Part shown: positions 7,413 to 8,475 of the stretch, piece by piece
Numbering within the stretch: the first letter of the stretch is position 1
How the letters are laid out: every line of letters starts with the position of its first letter
Assembly (NCBI GenBank): GCA_900550695.1
Contig: URTF01000084.1
Location: 1 to 8,475 of the forward strand
Length of the DNA stretch: 8,475 nt
Direction: 5' to 3'
Source of the DNA: an uncultured Ruminococcus sp.
GTDB taxonomy: Bacteria; Bacillota; Clostridia; Oscillospirales; Ruminococcaceae
The notes under the pieces: generated by a model
Databases searched by the model: none
What the model was told of the DNA's origin: nothing
What the model saw: only the letters and a program-made list of their open reading frames with translations
Made by a program: the position numbers and the translations under genes

Positions 7413-8392
7413 CAGTTGTTCTTTTCAAATTCCGCAGCAGCCCAGCCGCCGTTTTCGCAAAGTTCGATCCGCCTGAAGCCGTTCCTTTCCATCGCTTCCA
7501 TAACCTCTTCGCAGCGTTCGATTATTATGCCCGAAATGATTATCTTTGCATAGGGCTTCATAAAGCTGCCGAAGATAGGACTCATTGCGATGAGGACATC
7601 GGCAACGATATTTGCAACAACAACATCATATCCGCCGCCAAGCTTTGCACGAAGCTCTTCATCGCCGATGATATTTCCGACATAAGCATCAAAAACGCTT
7701 TCGGGAATATTGTTCTTTGCAAAATTTTCCTTTGCAATTTTGACCGAGTTCTGGTCGATATCGACAGCGGCAGCCTTTTCTGCACCGAGGAGAATTCCTG
7801 CAATAGAAAGTATTCCGCTTCCGCAGCCGAGGTCGAGGAGCTTATCGCCCTTTTTAACGGTCTTTTCTATAAGTTCAAGGCAAAGTCTTGTTGTGTTATG
7901 CTGACCCGTGCCGAAGCTTGATGCAGGGTCAATTTCGAGAACCGTCCTTCCGTTCGGGTTATCGTATTCTTCCCAAGAGGGTTTTACGGCAAGGCGTGTG
8001 CCGACTTCAAACGGCTTGAAATACTGCTTCCAGTTGTTCGCCCAGTCCTCTTCCTTTATGCCCGAAAGCTCAATGGCAAGTCTGCCGAATTTATTATCCG
8101 CATCACGTTCCTTGAGTGCTGCCATTTCACGCTTCAAAGCGGCGAGCATCTCTCTGCCCTGCTCATTATCTGCGATATATACGGTCACGCAGGTCTCGCA
8201 GGTACGCATTTCCATAAGGTCATCGTCTATATAATCCCAGTTTCCGTCCTTGCGTTCGAGAAATTCCTCAAAATCCTGAGAATCCTTTATCTCAAAGCCC
8301 GTTATGCCTACTCCGAGCAGACAGCCGCAGACGGGGTCAATTCCCTCGGTAGTTGTATAAACCTTAGCTTCGATCCAGTTTGTGTTATCCAT
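7412..8392 (-). CDS. prmA: Ribosomal protein L11 methyltransferase PrmA
   Basis: This cytoplasmic enzyme uses S-adenosylmethionine to methylate amino groups of ribosomal protein L11. The N-terminal part (about 1-110) corresponds to the substrate-recognition domain and is poorly conserved in sequence. The motif EEDWANNWKQYFKP lies at 115-128, the characteristic PASSFGTGQHNTTRLCL at 156-172 and SAM motif I LLDLGCGSGILSIA at 185-198. The acidic residue that holds the ribose is D211 in AVDID, and VVANIVADVL (258-267) is the motif near the active site. At 326 aa it is slightly longer than the common size of about 290-315. In many Bacillota prmA follows the dnaK-dnaJ genes; here it heads an operon with topoisomerase genes instead. 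AGAAAGGA 10 nt upstream supports the ATG start. Confidence 0.93.
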   Translation of the reverse strand: MDNTNWIEAKVYTTTEGIDPVCGCLLGVGITGFEIKDSQDFEEFLERKDGNWDYIDDDLMEMRTCETCVTVYIADNEQGREMLAALKREMAALKERDADNKFGRLAIELSGIKEEDWANNWKQYFKPFEVGTRLAVKPSWEEYDNPNGRTVLEIDPASSFGTGQHNTTRLCLELIEKTVKKGDKLLDLGCGSGILSIAGILLGAEKAAAVDIDQNSVKIAKENFAKNNIPESVFDAYVGNIIGDEELRAKLGGGYDVVVANIVADVLIAMSPIFGSFMKPYAKIIISGIIIERCEEVMEAMERNGFRRIELCENGGWAAAEFEKNN

Positions 8393-8402
8393 AATGCGTT
8401 TA

Positions 8403-8410
8403 TCCTTTCT
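8403..8410 (-). promoter_or_regulatory. Shine-Dalgarno for prmA
   Basis: AGAAAGGA on the minus strand lies 10 nt before the ATG of prmA. No other in-frame start nearby has a comparable site, so this supports the chosen start. Confidence 0.65.
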
Positions 8411-8418
8411 GTTCTGAT

Positions 8419-8447
8419 TTTATACTAAACACCATTTAAAATTTGGA
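8419..8447 (-). promoter_or_regulatory. Weak promoter candidate for the prmA-parE-parC operon
   Basis: On the minus strand a good -10-like TATAAA (8419-8424) lies about 26 nt before the prmA start, in an AT-rich stretch. The hexamer at the right distance (around TTCCAA / TCCAAA, 8441-8447) is a poor -35. The better TTGATT further upstream is about 26 bp away, which is too far. The operon may therefore depend on an activator or on read-through from a gene outside the window. Confidence 0.35.
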
Positions 8448-8448
8448 A

Positions 8449-8474
8449 AAAATCAAGCCGATAATCTTGTGGCT
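8449..8474 (-). terminator. Possible terminator hairpin cut by the right edge
   Basis: On the minus strand AGCC (8474-8471) can pair with GGCT (8459-8456), followed by TGATTTTTT. A G/C stem followed by a T-run is what the 3' end of an intrinsic terminator for a gene further right would look like, or an attenuator ahead of prmA. Only 4 bp of stem are certain and the left arm may continue beyond the window. Confidence 0.25.
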
Positions 8475-8475
8475 G

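Noticed and set aside
6953..7921. Long plus-strand open frame (322 codons) opposite the start of parE and the end of prmA.
   Set aside because: Both genes on the other strand have full family motifs across this stretch, the frame bridges two unrelated genes, and its product shows no recognisable motif. It is an antisense shadow caused by codon bias.
8432..8446. Possible operator CCATTTAAAATTTGG upstream of prmA.
   Set aside because: The inverted repeat has two central mismatches and is made mainly of A and T in an AT-rich spacer, so it is expected by chance.
1..8475. Mobile element, phage, CRISPR or defence system.
   Set aside because: There is no transposase, integrase, attachment-like direct repeat, spaced repeat array or defence-type domain. 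All genes apart from the surface protein are housekeeping genes.

Overview
This window looks like chromosomal DNA from a Gram-positive Bacillota, most likely a Clostridia/Ruminococcus-type gut bacterium. The reasons are purine-rich Shine-Dalgarno sites before every gene, a parE-parC-type gene order, AT-rich spacers around moderately GC-balanced genes, and a large acyltransferase-CapA-SGNH surface protein. The genus-level guess is inference only; there is no rRNA or other marker here to fix it.

Layout. Bases 1-176 are a non-coding leader. It has a short C-rich near-palindrome at the left edge, then a strong extended -10 promoter. This promoter drives one long plus-strand gene (177-3107, 976 aa) for a membrane protein. 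The protein joins an acyltransferase-3-like membrane domain, a CapA (poly-gamma-glutamate capsule type) metallophosphatase-fold domain and a GDSL/SGNH hydrolase domain. A 12-bp perfect hairpin flanked by A and T runs (3109-3155) ends it and also ends the convergent minus-strand operon.

The rest is a compact minus-strand operon, read from right to left: prmA (ribosomal protein L11 methyltransferase), then a type IIA topoisomerase B subunit (parE-like), then its A subunit (parC-like). The gaps are only 15 and 16 bp, and each downstream Shine-Dalgarno touches the preceding stop codon. A weak promoter candidate and the edge of a possible terminator lie upstream of prmA at the right edge.

How they work together. 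The two topoisomerase subunits should form an A2B2 enzyme that relaxes and decatenates DNA. They are recognisable but divergent: the A subunit lacks a GyrA-box and has Ala at the position of the quinolone-anchoring Ser and Asn at the position of a conserved His. The B subunit keeps all ATPase and TOPRIM acidic residues but differs at several neighbouring positions. PrmA acts on the ribosome and has no obvious mechanistic link to the topoisomerase. The surface protein is a separate transcription unit, probably for modifying an exported polymer. I found no mobile element, CRISPR array, tRNA or rRNA.
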